A stretch of 64,000 bases of DNA from Pleodorina starrii. Taxonomy: Eukaryota > Chlorophyta > Chlorophyceae > Chlamydomonadales > Volvocaceae. The position numbers and the translations under genes are program-made. Below, one piece after another: positions 33,823 through 42,670 of this stretch (the stretch's first letter is position 1; each line of letters begins with the position of its first letter). Where the stretch lies: positions 114,220 through 178,219 of the forward strand of contig BRXU01000067.1 of the NCBI GenBank assembly GCA_030267565.1, in the 5' to 3' direction. The notes beneath the pieces were generated by a model. The model was not told the origin of the DNA. It worked only from the letters and a program-made list of their open reading frames with translations, and did no database searches.

Positions 33823-34892
33823 TGGCCCGTCTTTGAAGTGCTTGGGCGGTTGGCTTTCTTGAGGATCTCGGCGCTGGTCTTGGTCCACACGAACGGGTGA
33901 CAGCGGTCGTTCCAGCCGGTGACGAAGGCCCGGATCCGCTTGTTCAGCTCGGCCACGGAGGCGACGTCGGCCCGGTGCAGGGCCTGGCGTTCGATGATCC
34001 CGAACCACACCTCGACCAGGTTCAGCCATGAGGCCGAGGTCGGCGTGAAGTGCAACTGGAACCGCGGGTTCTCCGCCAGCCAGGCCTTCACCTCAGGCGT
34101 CTTGTGCACCGCGTAGTTGTCCATCACCAGGTGCAGCTCCTGGTCCGGGTAGGCCCGGGCGACCTGCTTCAAGAACGCCAGGAACTCCTGGCGCCGGTGC
34201 CGCGGCTTGCACGCCGCCGTCACGTGACCGGTGGCGATCTCCAACGCCGCGAACAACGTGGACGTCCCGTGCCGGACGTAGTCGTGGGTCCGTGCCGCCG
34301 GCTGCCCCGGTTGCATCAGCAGCCCCGGGGCCGTGCGCTCCAAAGCCTGGATCTGGGACTTCTCGTCCACACACAGCACCACCGCGTTCTCCGGTGGGGC
34401 CAGGTAGAGACCGACCACGTCGACGACCTTGGCCACCAGTTCCGGGTCGGTGGAGAACTTGAAGGTGCCCTCCCGCCACGGGGTCACCCCGTACTCGTGC
34501 CAGGCCTTCGCGACCGTGGAGTGGTCGATCCCCAGCCGGGACGCCAGCAGCCGGGAGGACCAATGCGTGACGCCGAGCTTCTTCGGCGGGGGCCGGAGTG
34601 TGGCGGCCACGATCGCCCGGTGGTCGATCCGCCGGGGCCGCCCGGACCGGTCGTGATCGGCCAGACCCTCGATGCCGGCCTCGTCGTAGCGGGCCCGCCA
34701 GGCGATCACGGTGTTGCGAGTCGTGCCCACCTTCTGGGCGATCTCAGTGTTGGAGACCCCGTCGGCGGCCAGCAGCACGATCCGCGCCCGCTGGGCCAGC
34801 CCCGCCCGCACCGAGGTGGAGTGCACCAGCTGGGTCAGCTTCTCCCGATCGCCTTCCCGCAACAGCAGCGGGGCCGCAGGATGGTTTGCCAT
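33819..34892 (-). CDS. IS630-family transposase
   Basis: About 357 residues from ATG at 34892. The N-terminal helix-turn-helix regions are DGVSNTEIAQKVGTTRNTVI and THWSSRLLASRLGIDHSTVA. The catalytic triad is in VVLCVDEKSQIQALERT, ELHLVMDNYAVHKTPEV and PTSASWLNLVEVWFGIIERQ. Full length and undisturbed. The stop codon TAG uses the TA of the target, so the gene depends on the insertion site for its end. Confidence 0.93.
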   Translation of the reverse strand: MANHPAAPLLLREGDREKLTQLVHSTSVRAGLAQRARIVLLAADGVSNTEIAQKVGTTRNTVIAWRARYDEAGIEGLADHDRSGRPRRIDHRAIVAATLRPPPKKLGVTHWSSRLLASRLGIDHSTVAKAWHEYGVTPWREGTFKFSTDPELVAKVVDVVGLYLAPPENAVVLCVDEKSQIQALERTAPGLLMQPGQPAARTHDYVRHGTSTLFAALEIATGHVTAACKPRHRRQEFLAFLKQVARAYPDQELHLVMDNYAVHKTPEVKAWLAENPRFQLHFTPTSASWLNLVEVWFGIIERQALHRADVASVAELNKRIRAFVTGWNDRCHPFVWTKTSAEILKKANRPSTSKTGH

Positions 34893-34943
34893 AACCCATG
34901 ATCCCACCCCATCAAGCGTTCAAGCAGTTCGCCGACGGGCCAC
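33822..34943 (-). mobile_element. IS630-family element
   Basis: 1122 bp. Ends GTGGCCCGTC and GACGGGCCAC with the dinucleotide TA on both sides (33820-33821, 34944-34945), the hallmark of IS630/Tc1-type insertion. Confidence 0.9.
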
Positions 34944-34945
34944 TA

Positions 34946-35162
34946 GGACCTCCCGCCTCGCACCGGTCTCTCCGCCCCGTCCACGGCCAGGTGAGGGTCA
35001 AGCACAATCTTCCGGTCTCCCCTGTCGTTCCCTGGCGCGGAACACTTTCCCTGACCCATTCGCCGGACGGTTCGAAAAATCGCCCAATGTAGGGGCTATC
35101 ACACCGATTCCAAGCGTGAGATTGGTCACGCCATTGTCTCGGCTACCGCTTTCACGCAGCAC
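34946..35162. other. Spacer between IS630 and IS5 copy B
   Basis: No gene recognised. It should hold any 3' remainder of the integrase, but no frame shows the missing Tyr motif. Confidence 0.4.
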
Positions 35163-35165
35163 TAA

Positions 35166-36123
35166 GAGGTTCCGCCGATAGGCATCGTGGAGCGGTGGCA
35201 TGAGACAGGCACGAGGCCTGGTAGACACGGATTTGTTGAGAATCAGTGTGTTGACCGGGAGCACTCGTGCCTGCTGTTCCATCGTGCATCATCGAGCCCA
35301 TCTGGGACCAGTTCCAGGTGCTGATCCCTCCTGTGACGGACGAGCATCCATTGGGTTGCCACCGGCCACGGATCCCGGACCGGGTGGTGTTCGACAAGCT
35401 GGTCCAGGTCCTCGTCCTCGGGGCCGCCTACGAGAGGATCTCCGACACGACGTGTTCGGCTACCACGATCCGTCGCCGGCGCGATGAGTGGATCGAGGCC
35501 GGAGCCTTCAAGGAGCTGGAGCAGTTCTGTCTGGAGGGCTACGAGAAGATGGTCGGGCTCCAGCTGGAGAACTTGGCCGTGGACGGGTGCATCACCAAGG
35601 CCCCGTGCGGGGGCGAGGCCGCCGGGCGGTCACCGGTGGACCGCGGCAAGCAGGGCACGAAACGATCGCTGCTGGTCGACGGCGCCGGGATCCCGCTGGG
35701 TACCGTCGTGGCCCCGGCCAACCGCCACGACTCCCCACTGTTGCGCCCGACCCTGGAGACACTGTCCCGGTTCGGCTTCGACCTGCCGGAGCGGATCACC
35801 GTGCACCTGGACGCCGGCTACGACTCGAAGGCCACCCGTGAGCTGCTTGTCGAGCTCGGCTGCGATGGTGAGATCGCCACCAAGGGCATCCCGGCCCCGA
35901 TCCAGAACACCGCCCGCTGGGTCGTGGAGCGGACCAATGCCTGGCACAACCGAGGATTCAAGAAGCTGGCGATCTGCACCGAACGCCGGACCCGGGTGAT
36001 CGAGGCGTTCATCGGGCTGGCCAACGCCATCATCATCACCGGCCGTCTCCTCCGCGAGGCCTGGACCACCCACCGCTGGGACACCCGCCCGACCCGACGA
36101 CCATGACCTAATGGCGGAACCTC
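35166..36123 (+). mobile_element. IS5-family element, copy B (958 bp)
   Basis: Same ends as copies A and C, with target repeat TAA at 35163-35165 and 36124-36126. Orientation is opposite to the other two. Confidence 0.92.
35267..36106 (+). CDS. IS5-family DDE transposase, copy B
   Basis: 279 residues with the same translated sequence as copies A and C, including the NLAVDGC, HLDAGYDS and WVVERTNAW catalytic blocks. Intact and probably active. The GTG start follows a purine-rich GGGAGC stretch. Confidence 0.93.
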   Translation: MPAVPSCIIEPIWDQFQVLIPPVTDEHPLGCHRPRIPDRVVFDKLVQVLVLGAAYERISDTTCSATTIRRRRDEWIEAGAFKELEQFCLEGYEKMVGLQLENLAVDGCITKAPCGGEAAGRSPVDRGKQGTKRSLLVDGAGIPLGTVVAPANRHDSPLLRPTLETLSRFGFDLPERITVHLDAGYDSKATRELLVELGCDGEIATKGIPAPIQNTARWVVERTNAWHNRGFKKLAICTERRTRVIEAFIGLANAIIITGRLLREAWTTHRWDTRPTRRP

Positions 36124-36329
36124 TAAGGACAAAACCGGTCCGCCCCCTCAGGGGCGAACCGGTTTCGTCGTGGCCCGCCCCCTGGTGAGACATACCCCGG
36201 AACGGGATGAAGAGCGGGACCAGATCACTGAGTCAGTACCCAGCGTGCTGTCATGCTATCTCTGCCCCAACAGACCAGAAATTCGTGCTCGGGCACCGAT
36301 GCGGCATCCAGTGCCCGGAGTGCGGCCTG

Positions 36330-36557
36330 CTACCACCGCCGCCGGTGCACTACGACGAACATGCCCAGCACCACCCCGGCCGAGCACGCCACCACGAGCA
36401 GTCCCCCGCCCCATCGGTGGAGCATCTCGGCCTCCACGCCATACACCGCCCCCACCACCGCGCCGAGAGCCCACCCCACCGCTACGAGCTGTGCCCCCAC
36501 CACGAGACCGACCAGGGTGAGTCCCACCAGCACCAACAACCGCCCGTGAGCATCCAC
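36330..36557 (-). CDS. Small two-TM protein, 75 residues
   Basis: GTG at 36557 has GGAGGGG 6 bases upstream. The first half is hydrophobic (GRLLVLVGLTLVGLVVGAQL, VAVGWALGAVVGAVYGVE) and the second segment is GGGLLVVACSAGVVLGMFVV, ending HRRRW. No family recognised. It lies on the same strand and just downstream of PPK2 (37 bases after its stop), so it may be read from the same transcript. Confidence 0.55.
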   Translation of the reverse strand: MDAHGRLLVLVGLTLVGLVVGAQLVAVGWALGAVVGAVYGVEAEMLHRWGGGLLVVACSAGVVLGMFVVVHRRRW

Positions 36558-36594
36558 TGCCCCTCCTCAAACCGGTGAGCCCGCCACGGCGGAC

Positions 36595-37506
36595 TCAGTC
36601 GCCCACCGCATCACGCCCGCGCCGGATCAACGACGCATCCGGGGGATAGACCACCGAGACGTCCTTGTCCTCGTAATCGAACTGGGTCAAGAACACCCGC
36701 ATCGCGTTGAGCCTCGCCCGCTTCTTGTCGTTGGACTTCACCGTGATCCACGGGGCGTGATCGGTGTCGGTGCGCAGGAACATCTCCTCCTTGGCCTGCG
36801 TGTAGTCCTCCCACCGGTCCAACGACGCCAGGTCCATCGGCGAGAGCTTCCACCGGCGCACCGGATCCAGCTGCCGGATCGCGAACCGGGTCCGCTGCTC
36901 GTGCTGAGTCACCGAGAACCAGAACTTGGTGAGGTGGATCCCGGAGTCCACCAGCATCTTCTCGAACACCGGGGCCTGGGCCATGAACTGTTCGTACTCC
37001 GCCTCGGTACAGAAACCCATCACCCGCTCCACATTGGCGCGGTTGTACCAGGAGCGGTCGAACATCACGATCTCCCCCGCGGTGGGCAGGTGGCCGATGT
37101 AGCGCTGGAAATACCACTGCCCGGCCTCCCGGTCCGAAGGCTTCGTCAGCGCCACGACCCGGGCCGCCCGGGGGTTCAGGTGCTCGGTGAAGCGCTTGAT
37201 GGTCCCGCCCTTGCCGGCGGCGTCCCGGCCCTCGAACACGATGACGTGCTTCAGATCGTGGTCCTGGGCCCAGTACTGGAACTTCAGCAGCTCGATCTGC
37301 AGCTGGTACTTCTCGAGCTCATACTCCTCCCGGCTCATCAGCTCCTCGTGCGGGTAGTCCTCCCGCCAGGTCTCCACTGCCGAGCCCCCCGGGTCGATGA
37401 GCTCCGGGTCCTCCTCGTTGCCGTGCGGCACGGTGTAGCCCTGCTTGAGGAGCTTGTCGATGAACTCCCGCAGGTTCTCCCGCCCCGGCTCCGTCGTCTC
37501 AGACAT
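36595..37506 (-). CDS. ppk2: Polyphosphate kinase 2 (PPK2), intact copy
   Basis: 303 residues. PPK2 transfers phosphate between polyphosphate and nucleoside di- or monophosphates. Walker A is GRDAAGKGGTIKRFTEHLNP, the Walker B-like acidic motif is GEIVMFDRSWYNRANVERV, and the lid and C-terminal blocks SVTQHEQRTRFAIRQLDPVR and YPPDASLIRRGRDAVGD are complete. The length fits the one-domain PPK2 group; the subclass cannot be settled by eye. ATG at 37506 has GGAGGAGATC 5 bases upstream. A second, frameshifted copy lies at 60030-60942 with the same ribosome-site sequence. Likely tied to stress physiology like the PRC-barrel and GAF-ANTAR genes of the window. Confidence 0.93.
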   Translation of the reverse strand: MSETTEPGRENLREFIDKLLKQGYTVPHGNEEDPELIDPGGSAVETWREDYPHEELMSREEYELEKYQLQIELLKFQYWAQDHDLKHVIVFEGRDAAGKGGTIKRFTEHLNPRAARVVALTKPSDREAGQWYFQRYIGHLPTAGEIVMFDRSWYNRANVERVMGFCTEAEYEQFMAQAPVFEKMLVDSGIHLTKFWFSVTQHEQRTRFAIRQLDPVRRWKLSPMDLASLDRWEDYTQAKEEMFLRTDTDHAPWITVKSNDKKRARLNAMRVFLTQFDYEDKDVSVVYPPDASLIRRGRDAVGD

Positions 37507-37545
37507 AGATCGATCTCCTCCCGGGCCACACGGCCCACTCAACAC

Positions 37546-37830
37546 TGCACAACGACGCCGGGATCAGCACAAGACCACCTCACCTGCCCTCAGCAGAGGG
37601 CACAGCACCAGGGGCCCCGCCCGCTTCTCACCCCCGCCCCGGCCAGTGGCAACACCGGCGCGGGCACCCCACGACGATTCCCCTAGGCCATGGCGTCTGC
37701 GTGGCCTCACTCACCGGGGCCACCTCACAACAGCCTACTAGTAAGCACCCTGATCAGTGTGGCAGCGGGGAACACCCCTGGGGATTGCCATGGTGAGCCA
37801 GGACCATGCCGTCCCCCGCCCGGGGGTCTG
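37546..37830. other. Upstream region of PPK2
   Basis: No gene seen. GTAAGCACCCTGAT at about 37741-37754 recurs upstream of the second PPK2 copy at about 61207-61220, suggesting a shared promoter or leader. Confidence 0.45.
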
Positions 37831-38031
37831 TCATCGGTCCCCGCCGGTGGACTCTCTGCCCCGCTCATGAGCAGGCACGGGCGGGCCCTGGCTGGAATCC
37901 GCCCGGCCGGAGTCCCGGACTCCGGGGCCGAGGACTTCGGTGTCGGTGCATCCGCTCAGCAGCGTCAGGACCATCCCTGAAACCGCCCATACCCACGGCA
38001 GGACGGGACCGGATGGGGCGCCCATCGACAT
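37831..38031 (-). CDS. Small lipoprotein, 66 residues
   Basis: ATG at 38031 has AGGAAG 7-8 bases upstream. The signal segment PVLPWVWAVSGMVLTLLSGC ends in the lipobox LLSGC, so the mature protein of about 40 residues would be a lipid-anchored, Pro/Gly/Asp-rich peptide (TDTEVLGPGVRDSGRADSSQ). No family recognised. It lies on the same strand as PPK2 and downstream of the aldo/keto reductase-fold gene. Confidence 0.6.
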   Translation of the reverse strand: MSMGAPSGPVLPWVWAVSGMVLTLLSGCTDTEVLGPGVRDSGRADSSQGPPVPAHERGRESTGGDR

Positions 38032-38116
38032 GGAAGACTTCCTTTTCTGTCGGGCACACCACCCTGACTGCACCCGGTGAGCGCCTCTGACGTGCACCAG
38101 GGGCGACTGCGGGCGA

Positions 38117-39076
38117 TCACAGCCCGGCGGTGGGGGTCCGTGCGTTCTCCAACGCGGTGATCACCTCGGCCGGCAGCGGTGAGGAGACCGTGAAGGTCGC
38201 AGCATTCAACTGCTCCACACTGGAGACCGCGAGCACCGGGTGCACCACGGGGTCCCGCTGCACCATCCAGGCGAGCACGACCTGCCCCGCGTCGCGGCCC
38301 TCGACCGCGGCGGCGGACTCCAGGGCGGCCAGGGACCTGATGGTGGCCTCGCTGCGGTAGGCCTCCGGGATCGGCCGGTCCATCCGGGTGTAGGCCCCCG
38401 ACAACAACGGTGAGCAGCCGAACATCACCATCGCATGCGCCCGGCAGAACGCTTCACCCTCCTCATCGAGCACCGTCTGTGGTGAAAAGTCCGCGACCGC
38501 GTTCGGACGCAGATAGGTGAACCGCTGCCGCACCCCACCCCACCGGGACCGACCCTGAGCGTCAACGGTGTGGTGCAAGGTGCGCAGGGAAGGATTGCAC
38601 ACGGTGATCGTGGCGACCAGCCCCTCTGCCACCAGGGATTCCAGCTCCTCCAGGACCTCCTCCTCGACCGGTGCTTCGGCGTGGGCATGGAGCACCTCGA
38701 CGCGCTCCACCCCGAGCCGCAACAGACTCTCGGTCACCCTGCCCCGCAATACCGCCGGTGCGGACCGGCCGGATCCGCTCACCCCCGCCTCACCACCAGG
38801 GAGGGGCTGGACTCCGATGGCAAGCCGGACCGTCTGGCGGGAGTCTGCCGGGCGAGATCGCAACCACTGACCCAGGCACCGCTCGGCTTCCACGACAGTG
38901 CCGGCTCCGGCCGGGGCGGCCCCGTGGTCGGCGGCGTCCAGCTGCACCACCCCTTGGTCCCGTGCGGCGTCCAGGATGGTGTGGGCGGTCGGGGCGGGAA
39001 CCCGGGTGCCGAAGCACCGGGTGCTCAGCACCAACGGCACCGCCGACACTGCAGCACCGGTCACCGGAAAGATCAT
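38117..39076 (-). CDS. Aldo/keto reductase-fold protein, catalytic residues lost
   Basis: About 319 residues with the TIM-barrel order of aldo/keto reductases: PLVLSTRCFGTRVPAPTAHT, GVVQLDAADHGAAPAGAGTV, VERVEVLHAHAEAPVEEEVL, GCSPLLSGAYTRMDRPIPEA and GQVVLAWMVQRDPVVHPVLA. The usual active-site Tyr in D-T-A-x-x-Y-G is His here (LDAADHG), and the strand that normally carries Lys reads VRLAIGVQPL without Lys; the His of LHAH is kept. A normal NADPH-dependent reductase reaction is therefore doubtful. ATG at 39076 fits the first barrel strand best; the frame is open upstream to 39127. Confidence 0.75.
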   Translation of the reverse strand: MIFPVTGAAVSAVPLVLSTRCFGTRVPAPTAHTILDAARDQGVVQLDAADHGAAPAGAGTVVEAERCLGQWLRSRPADSRQTVRLAIGVQPLPGGEAGVSGSGRSAPAVLRGRVTESLLRLGVERVEVLHAHAEAPVEEEVLEELESLVAEGLVATITVCNPSLRTLHHTVDAQGRSRWGGVRQRFTYLRPNAVADFSPQTVLDEEGEAFCRAHAMVMFGCSPLLSGAYTRMDRPIPEAYRSEATIRSLAALESAAAVEGRDAGQVVLAWMVQRDPVVHPVLAVSSVEQLNAATFTVSSPLPAEVITALENARTPTAGL

Positions 39077-39127
39077 GGCACCCAGTGTGACCCCCGCCCC
39101 GACCGATACCACACCGTAACCTCGCAC

Positions 39128-39579
39128 CTATCGACGCCCGGCCCCACCCAGCCGGTGGAAGCGAAAGACACCCCTTGTACCCCTGCCCCGAATTGGCAGG
39201 CCCGGATGCTGTGGCGGAGCTCACCTCCTGGCGATGGGATTGGTAGCCTCGCACCCACGGCCTGGATGGGAATCCGGGCCGGTGCCGACAACGGTGGATG
39301 CTCTGATTCCCATGGCATGCTCCGGCACGGCACCGTCACGTCCGTGACCCACTCAGCGCGGACGGGGGCGCCCCACCCCGGTGGTGGGGCGCCCCACCAA
39401 TACCCTCCGCGGTGCCGGCGCCTCGCACTCCACCCAGAAGGGGAAGGACCCAGCCGACCTCCCCTGCAATGGAACCTCAACTGCAACGCTGCATGTCCCG
39501 CCGTCGACGTGAACATCAACGATTCAGGCCACGGCGCCCATGACCGTCCGAACGCCCGAGTGCGTCCTATGGTGAGCAG
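39128..39579. other. Intergenic with one GC-rich hairpin
   Basis: No gene. A hairpin with 13-bp arms GGGGCGCCCCACC and GGTGGGGCGCCCC lies at 39365-39395, orientation of use unclear. Confidence 0.45.
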
Positions 39580-40448
39580 GTGCCACCCCTCTTCGACGCC
39601 TCCGTGCGCCCCCGCGCCCTGAGGCGCACGGTGTTGACCCTGGTAGGGGTGTGCCTGGTTCTGGCCATGGGCGGGGCCACGTTCCTATACGCGCAGATGA
39701 GCGTGCGCACCCCCTTCGATGCCTGGTGGCGGCATCTTCAGAGCGTGGAGCGGCAGGTGGGGCGACTCGACGGGGTCGACCGGGCGGTGCTGTCGGTGGA
39801 GACACCGTACTGGGTCAACCGGTCTTTGCACGGGGCCTGGCCGCCTCGCTCCGGGACCCTGGCGCTGCGCCTGGACGAGGACACGGATCAGACCCGGTTG
39901 CTGGAGCTGCTGCCGCAGGCGCACCGGATCATCGCCGAGCACGACTGGCCGGTGACCCAGGGCCACCGCGTGGGTCCCGAGGAAAGCCCCGACGAGGTGA
40001 CGTTCCCGGTCGACCCGGCCACCTGGGAGGTGGTGGTCACCTCCGGGCCCGACCGTCTCGAGACGACCGAAGGTCCCCTGTCGGTCCTTCCGCTGGCCCG
40101 TCAGTGGACGGACGCGACCCGGAAAGCCGCCGACCGCTTGGAAACGTCCCCACCCGTGGGCAACAGCAGCGCCACCTTGATCGGCTACCGAGACGTGGAT
40201 CTGACCTCGGAGGCCTCGGTCCAGGACTTCTTCGACGCCCGACAGGAGATGACCGATGACGTTCAGCTCATCGGCCGACAGGGCAACACCACCGTGCTGG
40301 CCGAGGCCCCGACGGGCATGGGCACGTTCACGGCCGCCGACATCGTCGCCGGCGCACGGTTGGCCAGTGCTGGAGGTGTCCGCACCCTGGGCATCGGTTA
40401 CGGAGGCGAGGATGCCCGCTTGAGCTTCTGGGCAGAGACCCGAGATAA
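39580..40448 (+). pseudogene. Secreted/anchored protein interrupted by IS5 copy C
   Basis: About 290 residues from GTG at 39580. An N-terminal membrane anchor (TVLTLVGVCLVLAMGGATFL) is followed by an outer domain with a ferredoxin-like alternation of strands and helices (GTLALRLDEDTDQTRLLELL, ATWEVVVTSGPDRLETTEGP, SATLIGYRDVDLTSEASVQD, GVRTLGIGYGGEDARLSFWA). No family recognised. IS5 copy C enters at TAA (40446-40448), replacing the C-terminus by RFRH and a stop. The DNA after the IS does not give a clear continuation, so the original end is unknown. Confidence 0.6.
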
Positions 40449-41406
40449 GAGGTTCCGCCATTAGGTCATGGTCGTCGGGTCGGGCGGGTGTCCCAGCGGT
40501 GGGTGGTCCAGGCCTCGCGGAGGAGACGGCCGGTGATGATGATGGCGTTGGCCAGCCCGATGAACGCCTCGATCACCCGGGTCCGGCGTTCGGTGCAGAT
40601 CGCCAGCTTCTTGAATCCTCGGTTGTGCCAGGCATTGGTCCGCTCCACGACCCAGCGGGCGGTGTTCTGGATCGGGGCCGGGATGCCCTTGGTGGCGATC
40701 TCACCATCGCAGCCGAGCTCGACAAGCAGCTCACGGGTGGCCTTCGAGTCGTAGCCGGCGTCCAGGTGCACGGTGATCCGCTCCGGCAGGTCGAAGCCGA
40801 ACCGGGACAGTGTCTCCAGGGTCGGGCGCAACAGTGGGGAGTCGTGGCGGTTGGCCGGGGCCACGACGGTACCCAGCGGGATCCCGGCGCCGTCGACCAG
40901 CAGCGATCGTTTCGTGCCCTGCTTGCCGCGGTCCACCGGTGACCGCCCGGCGGCCTCGCCCCCGCACGGGGCCTTGGTGATGCACCCGTCCACGGCCAAG
41001 TTCTCCAGCTGGAGCCCGACCATCTTCTCGTAGCCCTCCAGACAGAACTGCTCCAGCTCCTTGAAGGCTCCGGCCTCGATCCACTCATCGCGCCGGCGAC
41101 GGATCGTGGTAGCCGAACACGTCGTGTCGGAGATCCTCTCGTAGGCGGCCCCGAGGACGAGGACCTGGACCAGCTTGTCGAACACCACCCGGTCCGGGAT
41201 CCGTGGCCGGTGGCAACCCAATGGATGCTCGTCCGTCACAGGAGGGATCAGCACCTGGAACTGGTCCCAGATGGGCTCGATGATGCACGATGGAACAGCA
41301 GGCACGAGTGCTCCCGGTCAACACACTGATTCTCAACAAATCCGTGTCTACCAGGCCTCGTGCCTGTCTCATGCCACCGCTCCACGATGCCTATCGGCGG
41401 AACCTC
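40449..41406 (-). mobile_element. IS5-family element, copy C (958 bp)
   Basis: Same ends as copies A and B, with target repeat TAA at 40446-40448 and 41407-41409. Confidence 0.92.
40466..41305 (-). CDS. IS5-family DDE transposase, copy C
   Basis: 279 residues, the same translated sequence as copies A and B. Intact catalytic Asp, Asp and Glu blocks. It disrupts the anchored-protein gene upstream on the plus strand. Confidence 0.93.
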   Translation of the reverse strand: MPAVPSCIIEPIWDQFQVLIPPVTDEHPLGCHRPRIPDRVVFDKLVQVLVLGAAYERISDTTCSATTIRRRRDEWIEAGAFKELEQFCLEGYEKMVGLQLENLAVDGCITKAPCGGEAAGRSPVDRGKQGTKRSLLVDGAGIPLGTVVAPANRHDSPLLRPTLETLSRFGFDLPERITVHLDAGYDSKATRELLVELGCDGEIATKGIPAPIQNTARWVVERTNAWHNRGFKKLAICTERRTRVIEAFIGLANAIIITGRLLREAWTTHRWDTRPTRRP

Positions 41407-41631
41407 TAAGGGATTAATACCACCGCTGCGAGGCGATGGAAGCCTTTCGTGGAGGACGGCATGCTCTGCGTGGATCTCACCATTGAAATTGTGCTCATCA
41501 CCGGCAACCGCATCAAGACCACGGCACCAGTCGATGCCATGGAGCCGATGAAGGCAGTCGCCGACGGGCCGTCTGATGTGCCGGCCGACGACAATCCGAC
41601 CACACCTGGGTCCGCCACCCACCGGAGATAG

Positions 41632-41996
41632 CGGAAGGAATACCGCCCAAGACCCAGCAAGTCGCCATGCGCCTCAAGGAGGACCTCGACCGGTGGCCCC
41701 GCCAAAGACACCGCCTAATTCAGCCTGGAGGGCACCGACGACGAGATCGACCTCTCGACCACCACTGCCGAGAAGCGACAGGAGGACCTGGGCCTCGACC
41801 TCGATGCCGGCCGCACAACCACGGGCGGCAGGCGGCCCCTGCAGCACCCACCACCGAGCCTCGAGCAGCGACCCGGACACCACGACGTGACGGACCTGGG
41901 CGATGGGAAACGACTACGAGGTCTCCGCCGCGGTAGTGCCCATCAGAGACCGTCAAAGACGCCTACGACGCCGCCCACCGAGCCGGTAGCGCCCCG
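41632..41996 (+). pseudogene. Lsr2-type nucleoid protein, decayed
   Basis: Three frames together show an Lsr2 protein, the H-NS-like silencer of foreign DNA in Actinobacteria. First come KTQQVAMRLKEDLD and, after a one-base shift, AKDTA (stop) FSLEGTDDEIDLSTTTAEK, which is the N-terminal dimerisation strand and helix. LDLDAGRTTTGGRR matches the linker, and NDYEVS followed in another frame by VKDAYDAAHRAG matches the C-terminal DNA-binding helices. The likely start codon reads ATA just after GGAAGGA. There are at least two shifts, one stop and a lost start, so it is not functional. Confidence 0.65.
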
Positions 41997-42239
41997 ACAG
42001 GCAAACACACGGGCGGCGCTGCGCACCACGACGTGAACCATCCACCGCCACCTGCGCGGTGGACACCACCGGCACCGGCACACCGGCCATGACACCCGCG
42101 GGGTGGCGTGACGGGCCGCGGTGTGCCGAATCACCGCGTGCGTCACGCCTCGATTGCATAGGCTCACCGCACGTGCTCTATGGACACTGAAGCACTGGAT
42201 TGTCTACCCGATTCGAGCCGCCGACCACAGGAGTTCTTT
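41997..42239. other. Intergenic, nothing recognised
   Basis: No gene or hairpin of note. AGGAG near its right end is the ribosome site of the next gene. Confidence 0.45.
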
Positions 42240-42656
42240 GTGCCTCGCACCAGCACCACCGTGCTCGCCCTTTCCACCGTGGCCCTGACCGGCTGCGGAC
42301 CTACCGCCGAGGATGTGCTCTCGATGGTAAGCGCCGGATCCGCCAAGGCCTACAAAGATGCCCTGTCCCTGCGCGCGGACATCCTCGCCGCCGGCATCGA
42401 ATGTCCGGGCACGAACCAGATCATCGTCCCGCCACAGGACGGGACCGCCTACCTTGAATGTGACAACGCGCTGATGGCCATGGCCGTGACCAACTCCGAG
42501 GAAGTCACGGAAAGGCTCTTAGGCGGCCGCGACAACACCGGCCCTGCCGCCAGACCGGTGCTACACGCGGAGAACTGGATGATCGTTGCCCGTGACGAAG
42601 CACCCTTGCGGCGCCTGCAGAACGAGCTCGGCGGCACGATCATCCCGGGGTCTTGA
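42240..42656 (+). CDS. Lipoprotein, 138 residues, unknown function
   Basis: GTG at 42240 has CAGGAG 6 bases upstream. The signal peptide PRTSTTVLALSTVALTGC ends in the lipobox ALTGC, so the mature protein is lipid-anchored outside the membrane. The mature part (AYKDALSLRADILAAGIECP, YLECDNALMAMAVTNSEEVT, NWMIVARDEAPLRRLQNELG) has two more Cys that may pair. No family recognised. The stop lies just before the IS110 inverted-repeat arm. Confidence 0.65.
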   Translation: MPRTSTTVLALSTVALTGCGPTAEDVLSMVSAGSAKAYKDALSLRADILAAGIECPGTNQIIVPPQDGTAYLECDNALMAMAVTNSEEVTERLLGGRDNTGPAARPVLHAENWMIVARDEAPLRRLQNELGGTIIPGS

Positions 42657-42670
42657 ACAACTCGCCCTAG

